This document shows, piece after piece, positions 17,298 to 26,755 of a stretch of DNA of 64,000 nt; within the stretch, counting starts at the first letter, position 1; each line of letters begins with the position of its first letter. Source of the DNA: Ideonella livida (lineage in GTDB: Bacteria > Pseudomonadota > Gammaproteobacteria > Burkholderiales > Burkholderiaceae_C); NCBI RefSeq assembly GCF_010499455.1, contig NZ_JAAGOH010000003.1, forward strand, positions 124,001 through 188,000, written 5' to 3'. The translations under genes and the position numbers were made by a program. The notes beneath the pieces are model-generated. The model saw only the letters and a list, made by a program, of their open reading frames with translations, was not told the DNA's origin and searched no databases.

Positions 17298-18682
17298 GCC
17301 GGCGCCCGCAGCGTGGCCACCGCCGCCTCCAGCGTGTCCGCCAGGGCCTGCAGGTCCTCGTCCCGGGTGTCGGGGCAGACCAGCATCATGTTGTGGAAAG
17401 GGGTGATGAGCAGGCCGCGGTTGAGCAGGTACAGGTGCAGCGCGTGCTCCAGCGCGGGGTCCATGGCGGCACCGGCGGCGCTGCCGTGGCGCGGCGGGCG
17501 GGGGCAGAACTGGAACTCGGTGCGTGCCCCCACCTGGGTGACGCACCAGGGCACGCCCTGGCGGGCGAAGGCGCCGCGCAGCAGCCCGGCCAGGCGCTCG
17601 GCCCGGGCGTGCATGGGCGCAAAGACCTCGGGGCGCAGCAGGTGTTCCAGGGTGGCGCGCATGGCGGCCATGGCCAGGGCGTTGGCGGTGAGCGTGGTGC
17701 CGATGCCGGAATGGCCGGCCGGCGCCTGCCGCTTGGCGGCCACCGCACGGGCGGCCAGTTCGGCACTGAAGCCGTAGGCGGCGCAGGGCATGCCGCCGCC
17801 CAGGGCCTTGCCCACGACCACGGCGTCGGCGTGGATGCCGTGGGCCCGCGCGTACCCCCCGGGGCCACTGCTCAGGGTGTGGGTCTCGTCCATCACCAGC
17901 AGGCTGCCGTGGCGATGGATCAGGCGCTGCGCCGCTTCCCAGAAACCGGGCTCGGGCAGCACCATGCCGATGTTGGTCATCACCGGCTCGGCCAGCACGC
18001 AGGCCACGTCGCCCGGCGCCAGCGCGGTCTCCAGGGCGGCCAGGTCGTTGAACTCCACCACCCGGGTGTGGGGCAGCAGGTCCTGCACCTGGCCCAGCAG
18101 GCTGGGGCGCTGCACCGGCCGCCCGTCGATGAGGTCGACAAACACGTCGTCCACCGTGCCGTGGTAGCAGCCGTTGAAGACCAGCAGCACCGACCGGCCG
18201 GTGGCCGCACGCAGCCAGCGCAGCACGAAGCGGTTGGCGTCGCTGGCGGTCATGGCGAACTGCCACTGCGGCAGGCCAAAGCGCTCGGCCAGGCCCTGGG
18301 CCACCACCGCCGCATCCTCGCCGGCCAGCATGGTGGTCAGGCCGCGCTCGGCCTGCCGGGCCAGGGCCTGGGCCACCGGGGCCGGCGAGTGGCCAAACAT
18401 GGCGCCGGTGTCGCCCAGGCAGAAGTCCACCCGCTCATGGCCGTCCACATCCGTTAGGCGGGCGCCCCGTGCCTGGGCCATCTGCAGGGCAAAGGGTGTA
18501 CCCCAGTCGCTCATCCAGTGCAGCGGCACGCCGAACATCAGGTGGTCGGCGGCACGTCCGGCCAGGGCGCGCGAGCGCGGATGCGCGGCCTCGTAACGGG
18601 CGCGCTCGCGCTGCAGCAGCGCTTGCACACGGGCGGGGTCGATGCCGGTGTCGGGGCGGGCATGGGGGGCATGGGCGCTCAT
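17294..18682 (-). CDS. PLP-dependent class III aminotransferase
   Basis: 462 residues. The fold-type I class III pattern is clear: GDTGAMFGHSP, the stretch FNGCYHGTVDD contacting the cofactor ring, LLVMDETHT with the PLP-binding Asp, and Lys292 in VVGKALGGGMP as the Schiff-base lysine. The sequence resembles glutamate-1-semialdehyde-aminomutase-like transaminases rather than ornithine types. It lies between a glutamine-synthetase-like ligase gene and a GntR gene, a setting used for catabolism of amines. The amino donor cannot be named. The gap to the upstream gene is 98 bp. Confidence 0.85.
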   Translation of the reverse strand: MSAHAPHARPDTGIDPARVQALLQRERARYEAAHPRSRALAGRAADHLMFGVPLHWMSDWGTPFALQMAQARGARLTDVDGHERVDFCLGDTGAMFGHSPAPVAQALARQAERGLTTMLAGEDAAVVAQGLAERFGLPQWQFAMTASDANRFVLRWLRAATGRSVLLVFNGCYHGTVDDVFVDLIDGRPVQRPSLLGQVQDLLPHTRVVEFNDLAALETALAPGDVACVLAEPVMTNIGMVLPEPGFWEAAQRLIHRHGSLLVMDETHTLSSGPGGYARAHGIHADAVVVGKALGGGMPCAAYGFSAELAARAVAAKRQAPAGHSGIGTTLTANALAMAAMRATLEHLLRPEVFAPMHARAERLAGLLRGAFARQGVPWCVTQVGARTEFQFCPRPPRHGSAAGAAMDPALEHALHLYLLNRGLLITPFHNMMLVCPDTRDEDLQALADTLEAAVATLRAPA

Positions 18683-18780
18683 GGGGCCCTCCTGGGGCGG
18701 GGGGATTGAGGACCGGACAGGGGCGCGGGGGGGCGCCGGCCCGGCACAGGCAAAGCGGGGGCGTCAGGCCGACGCGGGGT

Positions 18781-20115
18781 TCACACCAGCAGCAGCAGGT
18801 GCTCACGCTCCCAGCTGCTGATGACCCGGTTGTAGGTGGCGTACTCCAGCTCCTTGACCGCGCAGAAGGCGTCGACGAAGGACTCGCCCAGCACCTCGCG
18901 CATGGGGGCACAGGCGCGCATGGCCTCGATGGCGTCCTCTAGGTGGCGGGGCAACTCGTGGTTGACGTTCCAGGCGCTGTCCACCGTGGGCTCGCTGGGC
19001 TGCAGGCCGCCTTGCAGGCCCAGCCAGCCGCAGGCCAGCGTGGCGGCCATGGCCAGGTAGGGGTTGGCGTCCACGCCGGGCACGCGGTTCTCCACCCGGC
19101 GGTTGGCGGGCCCAGACTTGGGCACGCGGATGCCGCAGGTGCGGTTGTCATGCCCCCAGCGCACGTTGATGGGGGCGGACATGTAGGGCGCCAGCCGCCG
19201 GTACGAGTTGACGTAGGGCGCGAACATGGGCATGACCTGCGGGATGTAGGCCTGCAGGCCGCCGATGAAATGGTGGAAATGCTCAGAAGCGCTGCCGTCG
19301 GGACGGCTGAAGAGGTTCTGCCCGTCGGGGCCCAGCACGCTCTGGTGGATGTGCATGGCACTGCCGGGTTCGCCCTCCATGGGCTTGGCCATGAAGGTGG
19401 CAAAGACGCCGTGGCGCAGCGCCGTCTCACGCACGGCGCGCTTGAAGAGGAACACCCGGTCGGCCAGCTCCAGCGGCTCGCCATGGGTGAAGTTGATCTC
19501 CATCTGCCCGGGACCGGCCTCGTGGATCAGCGTCTCCACCCCCAGGCGGTGCTGGGCGCAGAAGGTGGAGAGCTCCATGAAGAAGGGGTCGAAGTCGTTG
19601 ACCGCGTCGATGGAGTAGCTCTGGCGGCCCACCTCGGGCTTGCCGGTGCGGCCCAGCGGCGGCTGCAGCGGCTCATGGGGGTTTTGCTGGCGGGCCACCA
19701 GGTAGAACTCCATCTCCGGGGCGACGATGGGTTTCCAGCCCTGGCGCTCGTACAGCGCCAGCACCCGGCGCAGCACGGCCCGGGGGGACAGGCCCACCGG
19801 CCGGCCGTCCCACTCCTCACAGTCGTGGATGACCACCGCCACCGGCTCCGCCGCCCAGGGGACCATGCGCACCGTGGCACCGTCGGGCCGGCAGACCATG
19901 TCGGGGTCGGTGTCGCCCACAAAGGGCCCGTTGTCGGGCTGGTGGCCGTTGACCGTGTTGAGCAGCACGCTCTTGGGGATGCGCATCTCCCCGCTGGCCA
20001 GAAAGAGGTCGCGCGGCAGGATCTTGCCGCGGGCGATGCCTGTCATGTCCGGAATCACGCACTCGATCTCGTGGATGCGGTGGCGTGTCAGGAAGTCCTC
20101 AAGGGGGGTGTCCAT
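18781..20115 (-). CDS. Glutamine-synthetase-family ligase (gamma-glutamyl-amine synthetase type)
   Basis: 444 residues, the length of PuuA-like enzymes and shorter than GlnA (about 470). Motifs: PEMEFYLV, HEAGPGQMEINF, MAKPMEGEPGSAMHIHQS, NSYRRLAP, GHDNRTCGIRVP and NRVPGVDANPYLAMAATLA. The first four carry metal and nucleotide ligands. The tyrosine that is adenylylated in GlnA is not apparent. Such proteins join glutamate to an amine such as putrescine or ethanolamine to start its breakdown. Its operon partners, an aminotransferase and a GntR regulator, fit that reading. True glutamine synthetase is less likely on length and context. Confidence 0.85.
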   Translation of the reverse strand: MDTPLEDFLTRHRIHEIECVIPDMTGIARGKILPRDLFLASGEMRIPKSVLLNTVNGHQPDNGPFVGDTDPDMVCRPDGATVRMVPWAAEPVAVVIHDCEEWDGRPVGLSPRAVLRRVLALYERQGWKPIVAPEMEFYLVARQQNPHEPLQPPLGRTGKPEVGRQSYSIDAVNDFDPFFMELSTFCAQHRLGVETLIHEAGPGQMEINFTHGEPLELADRVFLFKRAVRETALRHGVFATFMAKPMEGEPGSAMHIHQSVLGPDGQNLFSRPDGSASEHFHHFIGGLQAYIPQVMPMFAPYVNSYRRLAPYMSAPINVRWGHDNRTCGIRVPKSGPANRRVENRVPGVDANPYLAMAATLACGWLGLQGGLQPSEPTVDSAWNVNHELPRHLEDAIEAMRACAPMREVLGESFVDAFCAVKELEYATYNRVISSWEREHLLLLV

Positions 20116-20142
20116 GCACCGAGTCTAGCGGTATCGCCTCAT

Positions 20143-20156
20143 TTTGTGATCACAAA
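20143..20156. promoter_or_regulatory. Perfect palindrome, likely GntR operator
   Basis: TTTGTGATCACAAA is a perfect 14-bp palindrome 28 bp before the start codon of the glutamine-synthetase-like gene, in AT-rich DNA. FadR/FCD-type GntR proteins often bind short palindromes of the TTGTNNNNACAA type. The operon encodes such a regulator. The core TGTGATCACA also resembles a Crp half-site pair, but the spacer is too short for Crp. Confidence 0.6.
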
Positions 20157-20248
20157 TTGGGTCAAAAACCTGCACAAGGCGTTGAGCAGCGCCAACGTCA
20201 CGCCTTTTCAGATCTCATCCAAGTCATCGTCCGGGGTGGCGAGATGGC

Positions 20249-20279
20249 AAAAAAAAGAGGGCGGCCATGGGCCGCCCTC
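20249..20279 (-). terminator. Intrinsic terminator of lldP
   Basis: On the minus strand, a ten-base-pair stem (GAGGGCGGCC, 20257-20266, with GGCCGCCCTC, 20270-20279) with a three-base loop is followed by eight T residues (A run at 20249-20256 on the plus strand). It lies 44 bp after the lactate permease stop. It separates the lactate genes from the amine operon, whose promoter region lies just beyond. Confidence 0.88.
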
Positions 20280-20322
20280 CTGGCGCATCAGGCGGGGGCG
20301 GGCAGGCGCCCGCTGCCCGTCC

Positions 20323-22017
20323 TCACTGCGGGATCATGCCGGTCAGCCAATAGGCCTGCACGTAGGTGATCACGCCCACGATGGTGGCAAAGAACAGGCT
20401 GTGCTTGAGGGTGAAGCGGAACAGGTCCGACTCCTTGCCCACCAGGCCCACGGCAGCGCAGGCCACGGCAATGGACTGCGGTGAGATCATCTTGCCGGTC
20501 ACACCGCCGGTGGTGTTGGCGGCCACCAGCAAGGTGTCGGACACGCCGACCTGGTGCGCGGTGGTGGCCTGCAGCGAGCCGAACAGCGCGTTGGCCGAGG
20601 TGTCCGAGCCGGTCAGGAACACGCCCAGCCAGCCCAGGAAGGGCGAGAAGAATGGGAACAGCGAACCGGTGCCGGCCAGCACCAGCGCCAGGGTGGAGGA
20701 CAGGCCGGAGTAGTTGGCCACGAAGGCGAAGGCCAGCACCATGCCGATGGAGTAGATCGGGCGGCGCAGCTCCTTGAGCACCTCGGCGAAGGTGCGCAGA
20801 CCGTCGGCCGGCTTCATGCGCAGCAGCACCATGGACAGGATGGCCGACAGCAGGATGGCGGTGCCGGTGGCCGAGACCAGGTCGAGCTTGTAGATGGCCT
20901 CATAGGCCTTGTCCGAGGCCACGATGGGCGCGGTCTTGATGACCAGGTTGTGCAGATGCGGCACCTCAAACTTGAAGACCAGGCCGGCCAGGGCGCCACC
21001 CTTGTCGAACAGGGCCTTGAAGGGCTTAAGGCTCCAGACCGTGACCATGACGGTCAGGATGATGAAGGGCGACCAGGCCTTGGCGATCTGGCCGGCGGTG
21101 TAACCCGACGGACGGCCGGCCACGCTGGCGTCCGACATCAGCGGCGCGCCGGCCACAGCGGTGGCCCCCACGCCACCGGCGGTGGCAAAGCGGAAGGTCT
21201 CCTTCGGGCGCCAGACCTTCAGGAACAGCGTCAGGCAGATCAGGCTGACCAGGGCGGAGGTGATGTCCGGCAGTTCCGGGCCCACGTAGCTGGCGGTGAA
21301 GTACTGGGTGACGGCGAAGCTGCCGCCAGCCACCAGCACGGCGGGCCAGGTGTCCTTCACGCCCTTGAGGCCGTTCATCATGAACACCAGCCAGAAGGGC
21401 ACGAACAACGACAGCAGCGGCAGCTGGTGGCCGGCCATCTTGCCGATCAGGAAGGGGTCGATGCCGGTGACCTTGCCGGCCACCAGGATGGGGATGCCCA
21501 TGGCGCCGAAGGCCACCGGTGCGGTGTTGGCGATCAGGCACAGGCCCGCGGCATACAGCGGGTTGAAGCCCAGGCCCACCAGCAGCGCGGCGGTGATGGC
21601 CACCGGGGCGCCAAAGCCGGCCGCACCTTCCAGGAAGGCACCGAAGGCGAAGCCCACCAGCAGCATCTGCAGGCGTTGGTCATCGGTGATGGACAGGATG
21701 GAGGCGCGGATCACCTCGAACTGCCCGGTCTTGACCGTGACCTTGTAGAGGAACACCGAGCACACGATGATCCAGGCGATGGGCCACAGGCCGTAGGCAA
21801 AGCCGTAGCCGGCCGAGGCCATGGCCATGTCCACCGGCATGCCATAGGCCAGCACGGCAATGGCCAGCGACAGCAGCACGGTGATGGTGCCGGCGATGTG
21901 GCCCTTCATGCGCAGCACCGCCAGCGCGACGAAGAAGAACACCACCGGAATGACGGCCACCAGCGCGGAGAGCGCCAGGTTGCCCAGGGGGTCATAGGTT
22001 TGCAGCCAGGTGGCCAT
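20323..22017 (-). CDS. lldP: L-lactate permease
   Basis: 564 residues with at least twelve hydrophobic segments. Signatures of the LctP family (TC 2.A.14) are [22 protein letters not shown] near residue 77, [34 protein letters not shown], and the C-terminal [34 protein letters not shown]. It carries lactate or glycolate with protons across the inner membrane. It follows the D-lactate dehydrogenase gene by 44 bp, and both are expressed away from the LldR-type gene at 25165. Confidence 0.95.
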   Translation of the reverse strand: MATWLQTYDPLGNLALSALVAVIPVVFFFVALAVLRMKGHIAGTITVLLSLAIAVLAYGMPVDMAMASAGYGFAYGLWPIAWIIVCSVFLYKVTVKTGQFEVIRASILSITDDQRLQMLLVGFAFGAFLEGAAGFGAPVAITAALLVGLGFNPLYAAGLCLIANTAPVAFGAMGIPILVAGKVTGIDPFLIGKMAGHQLPLLSLFVPFWLVFMMNGLKGVKDTWPAVLVAGGSFAVTQYFTASYVGPELPDITSALVSLICLTLFLKVWRPKETFRFATAGGVGATAVAGAPLMSDASVAGRPSGYTAGQIAKAWSPFIILTVMVTVWSLKPFKALFDKGGALAGLVFKFEVPHLHNLVIKTAPIVASDKAYEAIYKLDLVSATGTAILLSAILSMVLLRMKPADGLRTFAEVLKELRRPIYSIGMVLAFAFVANYSGLSSTLALVLAGTGSLFPFFSPFLGWLGVFLTGSDTSANALFGSLQATTAHQVGVSDTLLVAANTTGGVTGKMISPQSIAVACAAVGLVGKESDLFRFTLKHSLFFATIVGVITYVQAYWLTGMIPQ

Positions 22018-22061
22018 GGAGGTCCTTGTGGGATCTGGTTGGAGTGGGGTTGGAGAAGTGG

Positions 22062-24899
22062 TCAGGAGGCCGAGGCCGGCACCGCGCAGTCATCCAGCAG
22101 CGCCTCGATCGACCGGTAAGGGATGCCGCCGTGGCTGCTCAGGCCGATCTGGCAGGTGCGGCTGCACGACACGCCCCCGCCGCAGCCCTCGGGCAGGGCC
22201 GGCTTCAGGCGCTTGAGGCTGTTGGCGTTGAGCTCGGGCCGTGTGAAACCCTTGTCACCGGCAAAGCCGCAGCAGGCGATGTCGGGCACGGTCACCTCGG
22301 TGGCGCAGCCCTTGGCCAGGGCCACCAGCTTGGCGCCGGCCCCCAGGCGCGAGGTGCTGCAGGGCACGTGCACCGCCAGCGACTGGGCCTTGGGCGTGAG
22401 CGCCACCTTGGGCAGCACCGCATCGGCCAGGAAGCTGACGGCGTCGTGCAGCTTCAGCCGGGCGTCCAGCTTGCCGGCGCGCTGGGCCTCGATCAGGCGC
22501 AACGAGCACGGCGCGTTGTCCAGGTAGACGGGAATGCGGCCCTGGTCGCTGGCGGCCAGCAGGGCTTCACCGGTGCGTTGCAGGGCGCGCTCGGCGGCCT
22601 CGGTGGCGCCGTGGCTGTCAAAGGGCTGGCCGCAGCACAGGCTGTCCTGGCCCGGCGGCAGCACCGGCACAAAGCCGGCCTTGTCCAGCAGGCTGAAGGC
22701 CGAGCTGGCCAGGTGGTCACCGCCCTTCGGGCTCTCGGCGAACACGCGGTTGACGCAGGCGGAGAAATACACCACCGGCGCCTTGGCTGCCCCGCCGGCC
22801 ACCGCCTTGGGCGGTTGCGGCATGGACGCGGCCGGGCCCGGCGTGGCCACCGGCGCCACCGGCACCGGCACGATCTTGGCCACCGTGCGGTTGACGGCCG
22901 CGGTGGTCTGCGCCCCCAGCACGCCCTTGGCCAGACGCAGCACGCCCAGGCCGGCACGGGCGGTGCCCAGCACGGCGCCCAGGTGGCTCTCGGCGCGGTC
23001 GGCCAGGCCGGCGTGGCGTGACGGGCCGCGCAGCTTCTTGACCAGATCGCCGGTGTTGATGCCCACCGGGCAACGGGTAGCGCACATGCCGGTGGCCGCG
23101 CAGGTGTCCAGCCCGGCCCAGCCGTAGTCGGCCTCCAGCGCCGCCAACTCGGCCGGGGCGCTGCCGTCGCGGCGCAGCTGCTGCATGCGGCGCCAGGCCA
23201 CGATGCGCTGGCGCGGCGTGAGCGACAGGCCGTTGGACGGGCAGGCCGGCTCGCAGAAGCCGCATTCGATACAGCGGTCCACCAGGCTGTCGGCGGCCGG
23301 CATGGCCTTGAGCGCCTTCAGGTGGATCTGGTCGTCGCGGCTGATGATGACGTCGGGGTTGAGCAGGCCAGCCGGGTCGAACAGCGCCTTGAGGGCGCAC
23401 ATCACTTCGTAGGCCTCGTCGCCCCATTCCAGCTTGACGAAGGGCGCCACGTTGCGGCCGGTGCCATGCTCGGCCTTGAGGGAGCCGCCAAACTCCACCG
23501 CCACCAGCAAGCTGACCTCGTCCATGAAGTCGCTGTAGCGCTGCACCTCAGCCGGGCTGTCAAAGCTGGGCGCAAACACGAAGTGCAGATTGCCCTCCAG
23601 CGCGTGGCCGAAGATCAGCGCCTCGGTGTAGCCGTGGGTGTCGAACAGCGCGGTCAGGCGCAGCACGCCCTCGGCCAGCTTCTCCACCGGAAAGGCCACG
23701 TCCTCGATCACGCAGGTGGTGCCCACGGCGCGCTGCGCGCCCACCGCCGGGAACAGGCCCTTGCGCACCGCCCAATAGGTCTCGCACACCGCCGCATCGG
23801 TGGAAAAGCCGCTGTCGGCCGCCGGCCGGTACGCCTGCAGCGTCGCGGTGATGGCGGCGCAGCGCGCCGCCAGCTCGGCAGCATCGGCGCCGCGGGTCTC
23901 GATCAGCAGGGCGGCGGCGCTGGGCGCGGGCTCACCGTACAGGAAGGCCGGCAGGCCCTTCTTGCCCTGGATGGCCAGGATGGAGCGGCGGTCCACCAGC
24001 TCCACCGCGTCCACCGCACCGCCGTCCTTGAGCGCGGTCACGGCGCGGCAGCAGTCCTCCAGCTCGGCAAACAACACCAGGCAACTGGCCTTGTGCGGAT
24101 GGTCCGGCACCGTGTGGTAGGTGATCTGGGAGATGAAGCCCAACGTGCCCTCGGAGCCGATCATCAGGTGGGCCAGCATGTCCACCGGGTCTTCAAAATC
24201 GATCAGCGCGTTGATGCCGTAGCCGGTGGTGTTCTTCAGCCGGTACTTGCGGCGCACCTTGGCCAGCAGCTCCGCATTGCCGCGAATGCGCTGGGCCAGC
24301 GCCTGCAGGCTGTTGAGCAGCAGCAGGTGGCTGCGGCGGAAGGCGGCCACGCTGGCGGCATCGGCCGTGTCCAGCACCGTGCCGTCGGCCAGCATCACCC
24401 GCAGGGCCGCCAGCGTGTGGTAACCGTTCTGGGCCGTGCCGCAGCACATGCCCGAGCTGTTGTTGGCCGCCATGCCGCCAATGCGCGCCGTGGCGATGGA
24501 GGCCGGATCGGGCCCGATCTTGCGGCCGAAGCGTCGCAGCGCGTCGTTGGCATGCTGGCCGATCACGCCGGGCTGCAGGCGGATGCGGGCGCCGTCGTCC
24601 AGCACCTCGATGCCGGTCCAGCCCTCGCCAATCACCACCAGCACCGAATCGCTCACGGCCTGGCCCGACAGGCTGGTGCCCGCAGCCCGCAGGGTGACGG
24701 CCACCTCATGGCGCTGGGCCAGCGCCAGCACCGCGGCCACCTCGGCCTCGTCCCGGGCCAGCACCACCACCTGCGGCACCAGGCGGTAGAAGCTGGCGTC
24801 GGTGCCATAGGCCAGGGTGCGCAGCGGGTCGGTGACCAGCCGCTCGGCGGGCACATGACGGCCAAGGTCCTGGAGGAATGCCTGGTGCTGGGGGGTCAT
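22062..24899 (-). CDS. FAD- and Fe-S-containing D-lactate dehydrogenase (Dld-II type)
   Basis: 945 residues in three parts. Residues 1-530: FAD-linked oxidase of the GlcD type ([48 protein letters not shown]). About 550-625: two 4Fe-4S-type cysteine groups ([26 protein letters not shown]). About 700-930: CCG domains ([23 protein letters not shown]). This layout is that of Shewanella-type Dld-II and of E. coli YdiJ, which oxidises D-2-hydroxyglutarate. The adjacent lactate permease and LldR-type regulator favour D-lactate. It would pass electrons to the quinone pool at the inner membrane. Confidence 0.88.
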   Translation of the reverse strand: MTPQHQAFLQDLGRHVPAERLVTDPLRTLAYGTDASFYRLVPQVVVLARDEAEVAAVLALAQRHEVAVTLRAAGTSLSGQAVSDSVLVVIGEGWTGIEVLDDGARIRLQPGVIGQHANDALRRFGRKIGPDPASIATARIGGMAANNSSGMCCGTAQNGYHTLAALRVMLADGTVLDTADAASVAAFRRSHLLLLNSLQALAQRIRGNAELLAKVRRKYRLKNTTGYGINALIDFEDPVDMLAHLMIGSEGTLGFISQITYHTVPDHPHKASCLVLFAELEDCCRAVTALKDGGAVDAVELVDRRSILAIQGKKGLPAFLYGEPAPSAAALLIETRGADAAELAARCAAITATLQAYRPAADSGFSTDAAVCETYWAVRKGLFPAVGAQRAVGTTCVIEDVAFPVEKLAEGVLRLTALFDTHGYTEALIFGHALEGNLHFVFAPSFDSPAEVQRYSDFMDEVSLLVAVEFGGSLKAEHGTGRNVAPFVKLEWGDEAYEVMCALKALFDPAGLLNPDVIISRDDQIHLKALKAMPAADSLVDRCIECGFCEPACPSNGLSLTPRQRIVAWRRMQQLRRDGSAPAELAALEADYGWAGLDTCAATGMCATRCPVGINTGDLVKKLRGPSRHAGLADRAESHLGAVLGTARAGLGVLRLAKGVLGAQTTAAVNRTVAKIVPVPVAPVATPGPAASMPQPPKAVAGGAAKAPVVYFSACVNRVFAESPKGGDHLASSAFSLLDKAGFVPVLPPGQDSLCCGQPFDSHGATEAAERALQRTGEALLAASDQGRIPVYLDNAPCSLRLIEAQRAGKLDARLKLHDAVSFLADAVLPKVALTPKAQSLAVHVPCSTSRLGAGAKLVALAKGCATEVTVPDIACCGFAGDKGFTRPELNANSLKRLKPALPEGCGGGVSCSRTCQIGLSSHGGIPYRSIEALLDDCAVPASAS

Positions 24900-24927
24900 G
24901 GAGAGGCCTCGTCTCGCTGTTTGGATA

Positions 24928-24942
24928 ATTGGTCAGTCCACT
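24928..24942. promoter_or_regulatory. Degenerate LldR-type operator, dehydrogenase-proximal
   Basis: ATTGGTCAGTCCACT lies 29 bp upstream of the dehydrogenase start codon. It keeps the left half of the FadR-subgroup consensus (TTGGTCAGACCAA) and has a diverged right half. It is the weakest of three sites in the intergenic region. Confidence 0.6.
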
Positions 24943-25037
24943 AGCTGACCTGGGATGGCCGGCAATGTAGAGGCACAACTGCCCAAGGGTCAACGCGAAA
25001 CCCTCAGTATTAACCCTTATTTTGCCTTTCTTTGATC

Positions 25038-25052
25038 ATTGGTAAGACCAAT
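25038..25052. promoter_or_regulatory. LldR-type operator, middle site
   Basis: ATTGGTAAGACCAAT is a palindrome with one departure from the typical LldR/PdhR-like sequence. It lies about midway between the divergent dehydrogenase and regulator genes, 54 bp from the next site centre to centre, about five DNA turns, which would allow cooperative binding or looping. Confidence 0.75.
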
Positions 25053-25091
25053 ATGGCGCTGCAACACCACGTACCATGACCGCCTGATATC

Positions 25092-25106
25092 ATTGGTCAG
25101 ACCAAT
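25092..25106. promoter_or_regulatory. LldR-type operator, regulator-proximal
   Basis: ATTGGTCAGACCAAT is a perfect inverted repeat around a central base and matches the operator known for LldR/PdhR-type GntR proteins. It lies 59 bp before the regulator's start codon, suggesting autoregulation as well as control of the lactate genes. Confidence 0.82.
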
Positions 25107-25164
25107 CCCGGTGTCCGACGGCTGCGCGCCGCGGCCCCGTCCCCTGCCCCGCCAGACCCGCCCG

Positions 25165-25941
25165 ATGCCCGACTCCGCCACCCGCGCCCCGCTCAAGCCC
25201 TTGAACGTCACCCGCCTGTCCGACCAGATCGTGCAGCGCCTGGAGTCCATGCTGCTGGAGGGCAGCTTCAAGGCCGGCGACCAGTTGCCGCCCGAGCGGC
25301 AGCTGGCCGAGGAGCTGGGGGTGTCACGCCCCTCGCTGCGCGAGGCGCTGCAAAAGCTCATCGCCCGCGGCCTGCTCACTGCCCGCCAGGGCGGCGGGAC
25401 TTTTGTCACCGACCGCTTGGGCGCCAGCTTTGCCGAGCCCTGGAAGGACCTGGTGGGCAGCCACCCCGAGCTGCAACGCGATGTGCTGGACTTCCGCCGC
25501 ATGCTGGAGGGCACCGTGGCCGAGATGGCGGCCGAGCGTGCCACCGACGCCGACCTGGAGCGCCTGTCCACCTTGATGGCCCAGATGGAGGAGGCCCACC
25601 AACAGGGCGTGCTGTCGCGCACCTCGGCCATCGACGCCCACTTCCACCAGGCCCTGGCCGATGCGGCGCACAACGCCCTGCTCACCCACCTGAGCGCCAG
25701 CCTGCTGACCATGCTGCAGTCGCATGTGCACGACAACATCGCCAACCTGTTTGCAGTGGGCACCGTCTCCGCCCAGCTGCTGGACCAGCACCGGGCGGTG
25801 TGGGAGGCGGTGCGCGCTCGCGCGCCGGCCCAGGCCCGGGCCGCCGCCGTGGCGCACATCGACTTTGTGGACCGCACCCTGGAGAGCCTGCGCGAGGAGG
25901 CGGTGCGCCGCGAGCGGGCGCACCGCCGCGCGACGCCCTGA
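25165..25941 (+). CDS. lldR: GntR/FCD regulator of lactate genes
   Basis: 258 residues from the ATG at 25165. Winged-helix DNA-binding part: LEGSFKAGDQLPPERQLAEELGVSRPSLREALQKL, then RQGGGTFVTDRL. The FCD effector domain follows with RRMLEGTVAEMAAERAT, DAHFHQALADAAHN and LDQHRAVWEAV, whose His residues probably hold a metal and the lactate ligand. It is transcribed away from the dehydrogenase/permease operon, and three TTGGTCAGACCAA-like sites lie between them. Repression relieved by lactate is the expected mode by family. Confidence 0.88.
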   Translation: MPDSATRAPLKPLNVTRLSDQIVQRLESMLLEGSFKAGDQLPPERQLAEELGVSRPSLREALQKLIARGLLTARQGGGTFVTDRLGASFAEPWKDLVGSHPELQRDVLDFRRMLEGTVAEMAAERATDADLERLSTLMAQMEEAHQQGVLSRTSAIDAHFHQALADAAHNALLTHLSASLLTMLQSHVHDNIANLFAVGTVSAQLLDQHRAVWEAVRARAPAQARAAAVAHIDFVDRTLESLREEAVRRERAHRRATP

Positions 25942-26069
25942 GGCGACGCGCCACCACTGCGTAGCCTGCCCCTGCCGGGCTGCCGTCGGTGCGGCGGTCC
26001 GCCGTGGGCTGCAGCTGGTCCGCCGCGCCATCTTTCAGGCAGGCACCGGGCGCCCGGCGCCGGTGGCGC

Positions 26070-26678
26070 TCAGGCCAGGCCTTCGGCCTGCAGCGCCTTC
26101 TGCACCGCCGGGCGGGCGCCCACGCGGTCACGGTAGGCCGGCAAAGCCGGCCAGCTGGCCAGGTCCACACCGGTGGCGGGCATCCAGCGCAGCACGGTGT
26201 ACAGGTACGCGTCGGCCACGGTGAAGGTCTCGCCGGTCAGGTATTGGCGTCCGTCGGCCAGCTGGGCGGCCACAAAGCCCAGGCGTCGCGTCAGGTTGGC
26301 GCGGGCGGCGCTTTTCCAGTCGTCCTGGGCGCTGGGATTGAAGAAGGGGCTGCAGGAGCGGTGCAGCTCGGTGCCGATGAAGGTGAGCCACGACTGCAGC
26401 TGGTAGCGCGCCAGCGTGCCGTGGGTCGGCGCCAGGCCGGTGGCCGGCACCAGGTCGGCCAGGTACTGCACGATGGCCGGGCCCTCGGTCAGCAGCTCGC
26501 CGCCATCGAGCACCAGCGCCGGCACATAGCCTTTGGCATTGATGTCCAGGTAGTTGGCGCCGCCGGCGGTGACCTTGGTCTGCAGGTTCACGGCTTCGGA
26601 CTCATAGGGCAGGCCGGCTTCTTCCAGCACGATGCGGGGGCTGAGCGAGCAGGCGCCGGGCTTGTAGTAGAGCTTCAA
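26070..26678 (-). CDS. Beta-class glutathione S-transferase
   Basis: 202 residues from a TTG at 26678; no ATG is available before the conserved LKLYYKPGACSLSPRI, so the TTG is needed. Thioredoxin-like N-terminal domain with the beta-class cysteine (Cys10 in GACSLS), KGYVPAL before the cis-proline, and EGPAIVQYLAD for glutathione contacts. The helical C-terminal domain has TFTVADAYLYTVLRW. It conjugates or reduces substrates with glutathione in the cytoplasm. The RND efflux genes end 77 bp upstream in the same direction, so a shared transcript and a detoxification theme are plausible. Confidence 0.88.
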   Translation of the reverse strand: MKLYYKPGACSLSPRIVLEEAGLPYESEAVNLQTKVTAGGANYLDINAKGYVPALVLDGGELLTEGPAIVQYLADLVPATGLAPTHGTLARYQLQSWLTFIGTELHRSCSPFFNPSAQDDWKSAARANLTRRLGFVAAQLADGRQYLTGETFTVADAYLYTVLRWMPATGVDLASWPALPAYRDRVGARPAVQKALQAEGLA

Positions 26679-26755
26679 GGGGATGTGTCCTGTGGAGGGG
26701 GTGGGAATCGGCCGGTCACGGCCCTGCTCAGAATAGCCTGCGGCGGCAGGGGCGC

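Noticed and set aside
13323-17777. A 1484-codon open frame on the plus strand
   Set aside because: It runs antisense to the hybrid kinase and GntR/aminotransferase genes, has no recognisable motif, and has the His/Gln/Gly-rich composition typical of shadow frames in GC-rich DNA.
17298-18266. Upstream extension of the GntR reading frame into the aminotransferase region
   Set aside because: The GntR family start fits the ATG at 17297; upstream residues lack any GntR character and overlap a well-supported gene.
20143-20156. Crp binding site
   Set aside because: TGTGATCACA lacks the six-base spacer between the TGTGA and TCACA halves that Crp sites have; a GntR operator explains it better.
20554-22119. 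A long plus-strand frame opposite lldP
   Set aside because: Its composition is His/Gly/Gln-rich without motifs, and lldP on the other strand is unambiguous.
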